From Paractinoplanes aksuensis (lineage in GTDB: Bacteria > Actinomycetota > Actinomycetes > Mycobacteriales > Micromonosporaceae), in contig NZ_JAMYJR010000037.1 of the NCBI RefSeq assembly GCF_024137025.1, forward strand, positions 100,589 through 164,588: a DNA stretch of 64,000 nucleotides, in the 5' to 3' direction. This document shows positions 1 to 8,593 of this stretch, piece after piece. The notes below the pieces were generated by a model. It made no database searches. It was not told where the DNA came from and was given only the letters and a program-made list of their open reading frames with translations. Made by a program: the position numbers and the translations under genes. Position 1 is the stretch's first letter, and each line of letters begins with the position of its first letter.

Positions 1-403
1 GCCAGCTGGTCAGCGTCTTGCCTTGGAGGACGCCGGCCTCGACCAGGGTCCACGGCCCGTGGCAGATCGCGGCGACCGGCTTTCCGGCGGCGACAAAACG
101 GCGTACGAAATCAACGGCGTCGGTGTCGAGCCGGAGCTGGTCCGGATTCGTGGTGCCGCCGGGCAGGACGAGCAGGTCGAACGCGCTCGGGTCGGCGTTC
201 TTGACCGCCTCGTCGGCCGGGAACGTGTCGGCCTTTTCGACGTCGTTCGTGAAGGCCTGGATGGTGCTCTTCTCGGGGGCCAGCAGGGTCACCGTCGCGC
301 CGGCCTCGGTGACGGCATCGCGCGGCTCGGTGAGCTCGGGCTGCTCGACGCCGGAGTTGCTCATCAGGAACGCGACCTTGCGGCCGGTCAGGGGGCCGGA
401 CAT
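1..403 (-). CDS. DJ-1/PfpI-type glutamine amidotransferase-like protein, 3' end missing
   Basis: The N-terminal 134 codons of a cytoplasmic class I glutamine-amidotransferase-fold protein of the DJ-1/PfpI group; the gene continues past the left edge. The start is an ATG (403-401) with GGAAGAGG just upstream. Visible hallmarks are the opening strand KVAFLMSN, the LLVLPGG turn and the nucleophile elbow AICHGPW, in which the Cys is the expected catalytic residue and the preceding loop supplies the acid. Family members act as stress-linked proteases, glyoxalases or deglycases; the substrate cannot be told from this fragment. It is divergent from the WD40 gene, with about 125 bp between them. Confidence 0.88.
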   Translation of the reverse strand, partial: MSGPLTGRKVAFLMSNSGVEQPELTEPRDAVTEAGATVTLLAPEKSTIQAFTNDVEKADTFPADEAVKNADPSAFDLLVLPGGTTNPDQLRLDTDAVDFVRRFVAAGKPVAAICHGPWTLVEAGVLQGKTLTSW

Positions 404-529
404 GGCAAACCTCTTCCGTCGACGGTGTGATGGTCGAGGGATGCCCGCGCTCTTGGCCTCCAAACTCGGGTGGATGAAATGCGGCGAACCGCCCCGAAAC
501 TCACCGGGGGCCGTCGTTACGGTGCCGGA

Positions 530-1747
530 GTGACTACCAAGAGAGATCGTAAAGGCACGAGCAGTGACTGTACGGTCGGTGGCCGTCGGCGCCGGGCCGG
601 GTGGGCCGCCGCCGTGGCCCTGATCGGGCTGTTCGCGCTCAGCGCCATCACCACGGCGAAGCCGGCCCTCGCCGTGAACTCCGAACTCACGCAGAATCAG
701 GCGGCCGGCGCCGTCCGGCCCCGGGCCGCGGTGCCCGGCACGTCCGGCATCATCGCCCTGCGTCCGGACGGCAAGGTGTTCGCCACCGTCAGCCGCGGCA
801 CGGTCCGGCAGTGGGCCACGGCCACCGGCCGCCGGGGCGGAGCGCCGCTCACCGGACTCGCGGGGACCGTCAACTCGGTCGTGTTCAGCCCCGACGGGGG
901 GCAGCTAGCAGTCGCCACCAACCGTGAGGTCGCGCTGTGGGACGCCGCCACCGGGCAGCGCTCCGGCCAGCCGCTGGCCGGCCACGACGGTTCCGTACGC
1001 TCGGTTGCCTTCAGCCCCACCGGCCAGCTCGTGGCTACCTCTGGTGACGACGGCACGGTCCGGCTGTGGAACCGGGTCACCGGCAAGCTTGTGTACACGA
1101 TGAACGGCCACACCGGCGCGGTCCGCCTCGTCGTGTTCAGCCCGAACGGCGCCCGGCTGGCCACCGTCGGCGCGGGCGACAACAGCGTACGGCTGTGGCA
1201 GACCAGCACCGGCCAGCCGATCGGCCCGGCCCTGACCGTGAACCCCGGCCCGGTGTACGCGATGAGCTTCAGCCCCAACGGCCGGCTGCTGGCCGCCTCG
1301 GGCGCGGGCAAGGTCGTACGCGTCTGGAACACCGCCACCGGCCGAGCCGCCGGCAAGCCGCTGACCAGCAGCGCGGGCCCGGTCTACGCGCTCACGTTCA
1401 ACCGCGGCGGCAAACTGCTGGCGACGTCCTCGGGCGGCGACAACACCGTGCAGTTGTGGACCATGGCGACCCGCAAGGCGGCCGGCGAGCCTCTGGCCGG
1501 TCACGCCGGTCCGGTGCGGGCCATGCGCTTCAACCCGTCGGGCAAGGTGCTGGCCACGGCCAGCGACGACGGCACCGTACGACTGTGGAACGCCACCACG
1601 GGTGCCGCCGCCGGCCCGCCGCTGATGGGCCACACGGCCCCGGTCTGGGCCCTGCGCATCACCCCGGACGGCAAGCGCCTGATCTCCGCCGGCGCCGACA
1701 ACAAGGTCCGCCTGTGGCGCATCCCGGCCCCGACCCCGGCCGCCTGA
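530..1747 (+). CDS. Secreted or membrane-anchored WD40 beta-propeller protein
   Basis: A 405-residue protein made almost entirely of WD40 repeats. After a basic stretch (RRRRAGW, about residues 18-24) comes a hydrophobic segment to about residue 47 ending in a possible signal peptidase site (KPALA), so the propeller is probably outside the membrane. I count eight repeats, each with the FSPDG-type turn and a LW or VW end, for example GTVRLWN twice. Such propellers are protein-interaction scaffolds; in actinomycetes they are often the sensor half of Ser/Thr kinases, but no kinase domain is present here. The GTG at 530 gives a sensible leader; an in-frame ATG at 470 is possible and neither has a strong ribosome site. 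A strong hairpin follows the stop. Confidence 0.85.
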   Translation: MTTKRDRKGTSSDCTVGGRRRRAGWAAAVALIGLFALSAITTAKPALAVNSELTQNQAAGAVRPRAAVPGTSGIIALRPDGKVFATVSRGTVRQWATATGRRGGAPLTGLAGTVNSVVFSPDGGQLAVATNREVALWDAATGQRSGQPLAGHDGSVRSVAFSPTGQLVATSGDDGTVRLWNRVTGKLVYTMNGHTGAVRLVVFSPNGARLATVGAGDNSVRLWQTSTGQPIGPALTVNPGPVYAMSFSPNGRLLAASGAGKVVRVWNTATGRAAGKPLTSSAGPVYALTFNRGGKLLATSSGGDNTVQLWTMATRKAAGEPLAGHAGPVRAMRFNPSGKVLATASDDGTVRLWNATTGAAAGPPLMGHTAPVWALRITPDGKRLISAGADNKVRLWRIPAPTPAA

Positions 1748-1758
1748 CCTGATTCACC

Positions 1759-1790
1759 GGGCCGCCACCGCACACCCGCGGTGGCGGCCC
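1759..1790. terminator. Bidirectional hairpin terminator between convergent genes
   Basis: A perfect 13-bp stem (GGGCCGCCACCGC, 1759-1771, and its complement 1778-1790) with a 6-nt loop. It lies between the WD40 stop and the stop of the convergent cassette, so it can serve both. There is no U-tract, which is usual in high-GC actinobacteria. Confidence 0.8.
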
Positions 1791-1797
1791 GTCGCGA

Positions 1798-2252
1798 TCA
1801 CCAGGTGCGGGCCCAGTCGGGCGGGGGAAGCACCGGCAGTTCCGGTGCACCGACTATGGGTTCGAGGGCGTGGAGAATCGTGAGGTCGTCACGGTCGGGG
1901 TCGATCATCACTCGCCCGTAGCTGCCGTCGGCGGCCACGAGGAACCAGTAGTCAGGGGCGGGCCCGCCGTCGTCGAGCAGAGCCCGGGTTCGGGCGACCC
2001 GGCAGATCGCCTGGGCCAGCTCGAGCGGCGTGGCCCGGTTCAGCTCCCGCTGGACGGCTCCGCCGGTGAGCTCGTGGCCGAACGGTCCGTCGACCGGCGT
2101 GATGAGCACCGCCGGGTCGGGGCCGGGTAGGCGTTGAGTTCCTCGTGCGGCCCGACGTAGATCAGCTCGAGGGCAACGTCGTAGATCGTGTGCAGCGCCT
2201 GTCGCAAGCCGCCCGCGGGCACCCTGCTGTCGAAGTAGATGCCGTAGCTCAT
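1798..2252 (-). pseudogene. Frameshifted paralogue of the preceding gene in a toxin-like cassette
   Basis: The third gene of the cassette. The ATG (2252-2250) overlaps the upstream stop as ATGA and opens with MSYGIYFDSR, but near 2121-2128 the frame breaks: reading continues correctly only in another frame, as PDPAVLITPVDGPFG to the TGA at 1800-1798. The span is 455 nt, one short of a multiple of three, so one missing G in a G/C run explains it. Restored, the product would be about 151 residues. Its C-terminal half resembles that of the neighbouring 271-residue protein (YWFLVAADGS...TILHALEPI...LPVLPPP against FYLVGPDGT...TILRIDAVE...LPVAPIP), so the two are paralogues. It could be a real lesion or a base-call error. 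Function unknown. Confidence 0.6.
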
Positions 2253-3064
2253 GCCCGTCCAGGGGTGTCTTGCCACGGCAGTGGGTTGGGAATGCGGCGC
2301 CACCACCAGCCGGTCGGAATGGGGCCGGTGGCGGCGGTCAGGGCTTGGCCGCCGTCGTCGGTGGTGAGCTCGACGAAGCGGCTGTCGACCTCGGCCAAGG
2401 GCTCAACATGGGCTTCGGCCGCCAGTTCGTCGCGAATCTTCAAATCTTCTCGGTAGTACTCGGCTGGGTACCAGCCGTCGGGTGCCCAGCCTTCGGCCAG
2501 CCGGCTGACCATGCTCTCCCAGGCGCCGAGCCGCATGGCGAAGTCGCGGGCCTCGGGCGCCGCATCGCGCACCCGGTCGGTGACCGGGGTTGGCATGCGG
2601 TATTCGCGAATCACCTCCGGTATGGGGGCCACCGGCAGGCCGGGAAAGGCTGCGAGCGGCTTCTCGACGGCGTCGATGCGCAGGATTGTGGGCCCATCGC
2701 TGTCCTGTTCGTAGATGCGGGCCCGGGTGCGGGTGCCGTCGGGTCCGACCAGATAGAACGCGCTGGGCGGAGCCGGCAGAGCCTGGTAAGCCACGACCGT
2801 GCGCAGCCGGTTGGCCAGCCAGGCGGCCGCGATCGGCTCGGCCGATGGGTTCGTGATCGCCGCGCCGGCGTAGACGTCCAGGTACCAGTGAAGGTCGCCC
2901 GACACCGGGGAGACCGTGCAGCTGACCGGCGCATCCCAATTGCGGTCGTCGTCCCCGTCGTCGCCCACGTCGACCTGGTCCGGCGTCACCGCGAGCAACT
3001 CGGCCAGCGCGGGCGCGAGCCGTTCCCGGTCCAGCTCGCCGTGGATCCAAAATCCGTAGTTCAC
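2249..3064 (-). CDS. Protein of unknown function, candidate immunity-type partner
   Basis: A 271-residue, acidic, soluble protein without signal peptide or membrane segment. I do not recognise a named family. The ATG (3064-3062) overlaps the stop of the upstream gene as ATGA, and its own TGA overlaps the start of the downstream paralogue in the same way, so the three genes are translationally coupled. The middle (about residues 75-150) aligns by eye with the whole C-terminal half of the downstream paralogue; the last third (YPAEYYREDLKIRDEL...) is unique. A small secreted-toxin-like gene followed by one or more acidic partners is the usual layout of actinobacterial toxin/immunity cassettes, which is the basis for the tentative role. 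Confidence 0.55.
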   Translation of the reverse strand: MNYGFWIHGELDRERLAPALAELLAVTPDQVDVGDDGDDDRNWDAPVSCTVSPVSGDLHWYLDVYAGAAITNPSAEPIAAAWLANRLRTVVAYQALPAPPSAFYLVGPDGTRTRARIYEQDSDGPTILRIDAVEKPLAAFPGLPVAPIPEVIREYRMPTPVTDRVRDAAPEARDFAMRLGAWESMVSRLAEGWAPDGWYPAEYYREDLKIRDELAAEAHVEPLAEVDSRFVELTTDDGGQALTAATGPIPTGWWWRRIPNPLPWQDTPGRA

Positions 3065-3705
3065 GGCTCGTACGTCCCGTCGTAGATGGCCTGGGCTTTC
3101 GCCACCGCTTCAGGGTTGGCGGTGAAACGCGGGTTCCTGGTGAGTTGCGGCGCCGCGCTCGCATCGCCGCCGGCTCGGGCTATTTCCTTGAGCGCCGCGT
3201 ATTCGTTGCGGTCCAGTTTGACCATACCGTCGCCGGAATCGGGGAAGACCCTTCCGCTGGGCTCCACGCCGTAGGAACGCCCGTTGATCTCGTACCGCTG
3301 GCTGGTGGGATTCCAAGTGCCCTCACCGGCCGCGATCGCCTGCACGTCGGTCGCCGCGACGCTCTCGTACCCGCGCAGGTAGACGGTGTTCTCCTGGTCG
3401 ATCATGCCGCTGCGGGAGCCGGCGATGGTGTGCCGCTGATGCGGGGGATTCAGATCTCGGCCGCGGGCGCTTCCGGCAACCCCGTCGGCGGTCGGCCACG
3501 GCGGCCCGCTGCTGCTGTCCGCGGAGCTGCCGGATCCGGGCCGGGCGGTGCCGCGGCCGAGTCGGCCGTCTTCCGAGCGGTTCTGGGTGCGGGCCTGGGC
3601 GGCGGCGATGTTGTCCGGGTCTCCGCCGGTGGCGCCGGGGCGGGGGCGGCGAGGCGGAGGTGGATCGCCGCCGTTGCCGCCGCCGTGAGGGCGGGACCTG
3701 GGCAT
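3061..3705 (-). CDS. Small protein with disordered N-terminus and compact C-terminal domain, possibly a toxin
   Basis: 214 residues. The first 100 are Gly/Pro/Arg-rich and probably disordered; the last 114 (from MIDQENT) form a compact domain with the motifs LRGYESV, YEINGRSYGVEPSGR and MVKLDRNEYAALKEI, ending NPEAVAKAQAIYDG. No signal peptide or WXG-type leader is seen, and I cannot name the family. The stop overlaps the next start by ATGA. The variable N-terminus, short C-terminal domain and coupled acidic partners suggest an effector with its protective proteins, but no nuclease or transferase motif is evident. The ATG at 3705 lacks a clear ribosome site; the Met at about 3405 is an alternative start giving only the C-terminal domain. 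Confidence 0.5.
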   Translation of the reverse strand: MPRSRPHGGGNGGDPPPPRRPRPGATGGDPDNIAAAQARTQNRSEDGRLGRGTARPGSGSSADSSSGPPWPTADGVAGSARGRDLNPPHQRHTIAGSRSGMIDQENTVYLRGYESVAATDVQAIAAGEGTWNPTSQRYEINGRSYGVEPSGRVFPDSGDGMVKLDRNEYAALKEIARAGGDASAAPQLTRNPRFTANPEAVAKAQAIYDGTYEP

Positions 3706-3754
3706 GCGGTCAGGGTATCGACGGGTGTCGAGGGGGCGTGTTTGCCCGAATGAC

Positions 3755-3767
3755 TAAAGTTTCTTTA
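3755..3767. promoter_or_regulatory. Palindromic element upstream of chitinase gene
   Basis: TAAAG-TTT-CTTTA, a perfect 5-bp inverted repeat with a 3-nt spacer in an unusually AT-rich patch 84 bp before the chitinase start. It is a plausible operator or promoter element. It does not match the DasR (GlcNAc) operator. A loosely related GAAACT-containing element lies upstream of the LPMO gene at 62002-62012. Confidence 0.35.
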
Positions 3768-3850
3768 CAGATGTTGACTTGCGGATCAGATATTTGGTCT
3801 TGTCGATGTGTCGCGCGGCTTTCATCCCCTCGGCGCACGGAAGGTCCGCC

Positions 3851-4912
3851 ATGAAGAGAAAACGTCTGCTGACGATGCTGGCTGCGCTCGGGCTGGGCAT
3901 CATCGGCGCGCTGGTGCCGGTGATGACGGCCGAAGCGGCCGCCGCGTGCGTGACTCCGTACAACAACAATGCGGTCTACACCAATGGCATGACCGCCTCC
4001 TACAACGGCCACAACTGGACCGCCAAATGGTGGACCCAGTACGAAGCGCCCAGCACCGGTGGCTCCAACGTCTGGCAGGACAACGGCGGCTGCGACGGCA
4101 ACAGCGGCGGTGGCGGTGGCGGCGGCACCGGCAACTACCCGAACTGGGTGGCCGGGCAGTTCTACGCGGCCGGCGCAATCGTGCGCTACACAAACGGTCA
4201 GTGCTACCAGGCGTCGCACGAGAATCCGGGGTACGACCCGGTCATCAGCACCTGGTACTGGTCGCCCTATTCGTGCGGCGGCGGGAACACCGGCGGTGGG
4301 TTCGTCGTCAGCGAGGCCCAGTTCAATCAGATGTTCCCGAGCCGGAACGGCTTCTACACGTACACCGGCCTGACCGACGCCATCAGGAAGTTCCCGGCCT
4401 TCGCGACAGCCGGCAGTGACATGGTCAAGAAGCAGGAGGCCGCCGCCTTTCTGGCCAACGTCGGCCACGAGACCGGCGGGCTCATCTACATCGACGAGAT
4501 CAACCAGGCCAACTGGCCGCACTATTGCGACTGGTCCCAGCCCTACGGCTGCCCGGCCGGTCAGTCGGCCTATCACGGTCGCGGGCCGATTCAGCTGAGC
4601 TGGAACTTCAACTACTACGCGGCCGGCAACGCCCTCGGTGTCGACCTGCTCAACAACCCGAATCTGGTCGCCACCAACTCGTCAATCTCGTGGCAGACCG
4701 GCCTCTGGTACTGGATGACCGGCACCGGCGCCGCGGGCACGACCTCGCACAACGCGATGGTCAACGGCAACGGCTTCGGCACGACGATCAAGGCCATCAA
4801 CAGCATCGAATGCAACGGCGCCCACCCCGACCAGGTGCAGAGCCGGGTCACCAACTACACCCGCTTCGCCGGAATCCTGGGCGTGCCCACCGGCGGCAAC
4901 CTGTACTGCTGA
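3851..4912 (+). CDS. Secreted GH19 chitinase with two chitin-binding modules
   Basis: A 353-residue exported endo-chitinase that hydrolyses chitin with inversion. Order: signal peptide (1 to about 29, ending AEAAA), a CBM5/12-type module (about 31-77, with Trp pairs HNWTAKWWTQYE), a glycine linker, a second CBM5/12 module (about 91-140, YPNWVAGQFYAAGAIV), another glycine linker, then the GH19 catalytic domain (about 150-353). The general acid is expected to be Glu207 in HETGG, and the GH19 signature YHGRGPIQLSW is present. The ATG at 3851 is chosen because GGAAGG lies six bases upstream; in-frame starts further upstream lack one. Two binding modules fit insoluble chitin or fungal walls. A terminator follows directly. 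Confidence 0.95.
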   Translation: MKRKRLLTMLAALGLGIIGALVPVMTAEAAAACVTPYNNNAVYTNGMTASYNGHNWTAKWWTQYEAPSTGGSNVWQDNGGCDGNSGGGGGGGTGNYPNWVAGQFYAAGAIVRYTNGQCYQASHENPGYDPVISTWYWSPYSCGGGNTGGGFVVSEAQFNQMFPSRNGFYTYTGLTDAIRKFPAFATAGSDMVKKQEAAAFLANVGHETGGLIYIDEINQANWPHYCDWSQPYGCPAGQSAYHGRGPIQLSWNFNYYAAGNALGVDLLNNPNLVATNSSISWQTGLWYWMTGTGAAGTTSHNAMVNGNGFGTTIKAINSIECNGAHPDQVQSRVTNYTRFAGILGVPTGGNLYC

Positions 4913-4927
4913 TTCATCCCCGGAGAC

Positions 4928-4954
4928 GGGGTGTCGCCGATTCGGCGGCACCCC
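4928..4954 (+). terminator. Hairpin terminator after chitinase gene
   Basis: A 12-bp stem (GGGGTGTCGCCG, 4928-4939, pairing with 4943-4954, one G-U pair) and a 3-nt loop, followed by TGTTTCTC, 16 bases after the chitinase stop. Confidence 0.8.
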
Positions 4955-5006
4955 TGTTTCTCGATTTCCGGGGCGTGTGAAACGGGATTCGTGTTCGCTG
5001 GAATGA

Positions 5007-6644
5007 GTGAGCAGCGGACCGGGGCCTGGTGTGGCGGCTGAGAACAGAAGTGGCCTATTGCGACTGGTGACGGACCGGCGCGTGGGCACGAAAATCATGA
5101 TGGCGGTCGTCGCGGTGACGCTGTTCAGCGTGCTTGACGGCGTGATCGCGCTGCGCAGCCTCGGAGAGACCAACGACCAGGTCGCCGCAGGCTATCAGCA
5201 CAGCCTCGAACTCGAGACCGTCGGGAACCTGCGGGCGGCGGTCAATCGCACCTGGCTCGCGGCCAACGAGTATCTGCTCGCCGTTGACGACGCGGGACGT
5301 ACGCAGGCGAGGTCGGCCCTGACCACGGCCGAGGGTGAGGTCGAGAAGTTTGCCGGTGCCTTCGAGGCGTACCCGGTCGGCACGGGGATGCGTGGGGCCG
5401 AGGCCGATTTCAAGAGTGCCTGGGGCGAGTACGTCGAGGTGCTGAACACCCGCATCCTGACGCCCGAGGCTCTGCGCGACCGGGCGGCGCTGCAGACCGC
5501 CCGGACCGGCCCACTGGCCGACGCCATGACCGCCGTCCGCACCCCGCTGACGAAGCTGGCCGAGCTCACCGTCCAAGCTGCGGCGGCCCAGCAGAAGAGC
5601 GCGCAGAGCCGCTACGAGTCGACCAAGTGGCTGGTCGTGGCGATTCTGGTCGGGGGTGGCCTGCTCGGTATGGCGCTCGCCGTGGGTATCACCCGGCTCA
5701 TCGTGCGGCCGCTGTCCACCTGCGTACGGGCTCTGAAGCAGGTCGGAACGGGCGATCTCACCGTACGCGTGAAGGTCGACAGCGCCGACGAGGTGGGCGA
5801 CATGGCCCGCACGCTCAACGCGACCGCCGAGGCGATGGCCGGCACGGTCGGCCGGGTGCACGCGAACTCGGACCTGCTGGCCTCGGCCTCGGAGGAGTTG
5901 TCGTCGGTCTCGTCGCAGCTCGCGGCCTCCGCCGAGGAGACGTCGGCCCAGGTCAACACGGTCTCCGACTCGGCCGGGATGGTCTCGCAGAGTGTGCAGG
6001 CGGTCTCGGCGGGCGCCGAGGAGATGGGCCTGTCGATCCGCGAGATCTCCAACAGCGCCAACGAGGCGGCCGGGGTGGCCGCCGACGCCGCCCGCAAGGC
6101 CGAGTCGACCAACACCAGCGTGGCCCGGCTCGGCGACGCCTCGGCCCAGATCGGCACGGTGGTCGCGCTGATCACCTCGATCGCCGAGCAGACCAACCTG
6201 CTCGCGTTGAACGCCACCATCGAGGCGGCCCGGGCCGGCGAGTCCGGCAAGGGCTTCGCGGTTGTCGCGTCCGAGGTCAAGGACCTGGCCCAGGAGACGG
6301 CCCGCGCCACCCAGCAGATCACCGAGCAGGTGGGAGCGATCCAGGACGAGGCCGGTAACGCGGTCGAGGCGATCCGGCAGATCGCCGAGGTCATCGGCAC
6401 GATCAACGACTACGCGACCACGATCGCGGCCGCCGTCGAGGAACAGACGGCGACCACGGCGGAGATCGCGCGCAGCGTCGGTCAGGCCGCGCAGGGATCG
6501 TCGAGCATCGCCGACACGATCACGGGCGTGGCCGAGGCCGCCCACCAGGTGACCTCGGGCGCCACCGAGACCCAGCGGACAGCCTCCGAACTGGCCCGCA
6601 CAGCGGCCGACCTGCAGAGCACGGTCGCGACCTATCGCCTCTAG
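5007..6644 (+). CDS. Methyl-accepting chemotaxis protein
   Basis: A 545-residue transmembrane receptor that feeds signals to CheA/CheW. A first membrane helix (about 28-50) is followed by a helical extracellular or periplasm-like sensor (about 50-205, four-helix-bundle type), a second helix (about 210-233), a HAMP domain (IVRPLSTCVRALKQVG onward) and a long cytoplasmic coiled-coil signalling domain. The hairpin tip carries the highly conserved EQTNLLALNATIEAARAGE core that contacts CheA/CheW. The GTG at 5007 is used; a GTG at 5031 is also possible. No che genes are adjacent. Its presence implies a motile stage, as in zoosporic Actinoplanes. The TAG stop shares the bases CTAG with the stop of the convergent reductase gene. 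Confidence 0.93.
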   Translation: MSSGPGPGVAAENRSGLLRLVTDRRVGTKIMMAVVAVTLFSVLDGVIALRSLGETNDQVAAGYQHSLELETVGNLRAAVNRTWLAANEYLLAVDDAGRTQARSALTTAEGEVEKFAGAFEAYPVGTGMRGAEADFKSAWGEYVEVLNTRILTPEALRDRAALQTARTGPLADAMTAVRTPLTKLAELTVQAAAAQQKSAQSRYESTKWLVVAILVGGGLLGMALAVGITRLIVRPLSTCVRALKQVGTGDLTVRVKVDSADEVGDMARTLNATAEAMAGTVGRVHANSDLLASASEELSSVSSQLAASAEETSAQVNTVSDSAGMVSQSVQAVSAGAEEMGLSIREISNSANEAAGVAADAARKAESTNTSVARLGDASAQIGTVVALITSIAEQTNLLALNATIEAARAGESGKGFAVVASEVKDLAQETARATQQITEQVGAIQDEAGNAVEAIRQIAEVIGTINDYATTIAAAVEEQTATTAEIARSVGQAAQGSSSIADTITGVAEAAHQVTSGATETQRTASELARTAADLQSTVATYRL

Positions 6645-7576
6645 AACGACACCTCGTCGAGCGCGGCGATCTCGTCCGCGGTCAGCTCGAGCGTGGCCGA
6701 GGCGATGAGGGCCGGAAGCTGCTCGACCGTGCGGGCGCTGGCGATCGGGGCGGCCACCCCGGGTCGCGTACGCAACCAGGCCAGAGCCACCGAGGCCGGC
6801 TCGACCCCGTGGGCGTCGGCCACCTCGGTCAGCACCTTGATCACAGCCAGGCCGTCCTCGTTGAGGTAGGCCTTGGCGCCACCGCCACGCGGACTGCTCG
6901 CCAGGTCTTCGGTGGTGCGGTACTTACCGGTGAGGAAGCCGCTGGCCAGCGCGTAGTACGGCAGCACGGCCAAGCCTTCCTCGGCCGCCACGGGCGCGAT
7001 GTTCTGCTCGTAGGCCTGCCGCGCGACCAGGTTGTAGTGCGGCTGCACGGCCACCGGCAGCACGAAGCCGTGGCGCCGCGCGACCTCGAACCACTCGCGG
7101 ATGCGCTCGGCCGTGTAGTTGGACACCCCGACGGCCCGCACCTTGCCCGCCTTGACCAGCGCGTCGAAGGCCCCCGCGGTCTCTTCGAGCGGGGTCGAGG
7201 CGTCGTCGTAGTGCGCGTAGTAGAGGTCGATGTAGTCGGTGCCGAGCCGCGCGAGCGAGGCGTCGGCCGCGGCCGTGACGTTGGCCGCCGAGAGCCCCCG
7301 GAACTGCGGGTGCTGGCTGACCTTGGTCGCGAGGACGACGCTGTTGCGGTTGTTCCGGCTGGTCAGCCACTTGCCGATGATCGTCTCGGACTCGCCGCCG
7401 GAGTTGCCCGGCACCCACGCCGAGTAGCCGTCGGCGGTGTCGATGAAGTTGCCGCCGGCCGCGGTGAAGGCGTCGAGGACCTGGTGCGAGGTGGCCTCGT
7501 CGCTGGTCCAGCCGAAGACGTTGCCGCCGAGGTTCAGCGGGAAAACCTCGATGCCGCTGCTGCCCAGAGTGCTCAT
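6641..7576 (-). CDS. Aldo/keto reductase
   Basis: A 311-residue NADPH-dependent oxidoreductase with the (beta/alpha)8 fold. The tetrad is visible: Asp46 and Tyr51 in NFIDTADGYS, Lys in VLATKVSQH and His in LYYAHYDD. The phosphate-binding C-terminal part (GVAAPIASARTVEQL) replaces the NADP loop of other aldo/keto reductases. Start: the second of two close ATGs (7576) is preferred because AAGGG sits six bases before it. It lies 29 bp downstream of the XRE-type regulator on the same strand, so the two probably form an operon. Probably reduces a carbonyl or sugar substrate; which one cannot be told. Confidence 0.92.
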   Translation of the reverse strand: MSTLGSSGIEVFPLNLGGNVFGWTSDEATSHQVLDAFTAAGGNFIDTADGYSAWVPGNSGGESETIIGKWLTSRNNRNSVVLATKVSQHPQFRGLSAANVTAAADASLARLGTDYIDLYYAHYDDASTPLEETAGAFDALVKAGKVRAVGVSNYTAERIREWFEVARRHGFVLPVAVQPHYNLVARQAYEQNIAPVAAEEGLAVLPYYALASGFLTGKYRTTEDLASSPRGGGAKAYLNEDGLAVIKVLTEVADAHGVEPASVALAWLRTRPGVAAPIASARTVEQLPALIASATLELTADEIAALDEVSF

Positions 7577-7605
7577 GGTCATCCCTTCGTCATTTGTCTG
7601 ACCAA

Positions 7606-8472
7606 TCAGATACCCGCCACCTGGGTCTGTGGCGCGTGAGCTTTCTCGCTTTGACTCAGCCGCAGCAGGCGCAGCGCGTGCTGGTCGGGGGTGCCCGCGG
7701 GCGCCGTGTAGACGAACATCGTCTGTTCGGCGTCGCCGGGCAGGGCCAGCGCCTGGTAGCTGATGGCGAGGTCGCCGACGATCGGGTGGCGGAACCGTTT
7801 GCGGCCGCTCGTGCGGGCCAGCACCTGGTGGTCGGCCCACCACCGGCGGAACTCCTCGCTCTGCACCGACAGCTCGCCGACCAGGGCCGACAGGTCGGGG
7901 TCGTCGGGGTGGCGACCGGCGTCGACCCGCAGCGTGGCCACCGTCTCGGCCGCGATGACGGCCCAGTCCGGATGCAGGTCGCGGGCGTTCTCGTCGAGGA
8001 AGATGAACCGCGCGTAGTTGCGCTCGCGGGCCGGCAGCGCGTTGAAGTCGCAGATCAGGGCGCGGGCGGTGAGGTTGACGGCCAGCACGTCCATGCGCCG
8101 CCCCACGATGAAGGCGGGCGCGGCGGCCTCGTCGAGCGTCTCGAGCAACTGGTAGGTGGCCGGGGCGACCCGCTGCGGGCGGCGGGGCGGCCGGCGACGG
8201 GTCTCGCGGGGGCGGGCCAGCTCGAAGAAGTGCGCCCGCTCGGTGTCGTCGAGGCGCAGCGCGCGGGCGATCGCGTCGAGCACCGCCTCGGAGGGGTTGA
8301 GGTTGCGGCCCTGCTCGAGGCGGACGTAGTAGTCGACGCTGACCCCGGCCAGCGCGGCCAATTCCTCACGCCGCAGGCCGGGCACGCGGCGGACGCCGAT
8401 CGTGCCGCCCTCGGGCCGCAGACGCGCCCGCCGGGACCGCAGGAACTCCTTGAGGTCGTCGTTGTGCGCCAT
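7606..8472 (-). CDS. XRE-type transcriptional regulator with MmyB-like ligand domain
   Basis: 288 residues. An N-terminal helix-turn-helix (about 10-75, VPGLRREELAALAGVSVDYYVRLEQGR) is followed by a PAS-like C-terminal domain of the MmyB type (about 110-270, with AFIVGRRMDVLAVN and the Arg/Trp-rich FRRWWADHQV). In actinomycetes this class usually controls an adjacent short-chain dehydrogenase or aldo/keto reductase, matching the reductase downstream. It is divergent from the alcohol dehydrogenase gene, with about 120 bp of shared control region, so that gene may also be a target. Confidence 0.93.
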   Translation of the reverse strand: MAHNDDLKEFLRSRRARLRPEGGTIGVRRVPGLRREELAALAGVSVDYYVRLEQGRNLNPSEAVLDAIARALRLDDTERAHFFELARPRETRRRPPRRPQRVAPATYQLLETLDEAAAPAFIVGRRMDVLAVNLTARALICDFNALPARERNYARFIFLDENARDLHPDWAVIAAETVATLRVDAGRHPDDPDLSALVGELSVQSEEFRRWWADHQVLARTSGRKRFRHPIVGDLAISYQALALPGDAEQTMFVYTAPAGTPDQHALRLLRLSQSEKAHAPQTQVAGI

Positions 8473-8593
8473 GTAACCAAGTATCGACGCGGCCGGGGCA
8501 GCGCCAAGGGTCCAGCCTGGTACCGCTGATCCTAGGGAGAGCCATGCCTGTCAAGGCCGCTCAACAGGGGTGCCCGACGGGTCGTATGGGGGC

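Noticed and set aside
3790..3807. DasR (GlcNAc) operator before the chitinase gene
   Set aside because: Only one half-site (TGGTCT) fits; the other half does not pair with it.
5055..6545. A 496-residue frame antisense to the chemotaxis receptor
   Set aside because: Composition is Arg/Gly/His-rich shadow of the MCP; the plus strand has clear HAMP and signalling motifs.
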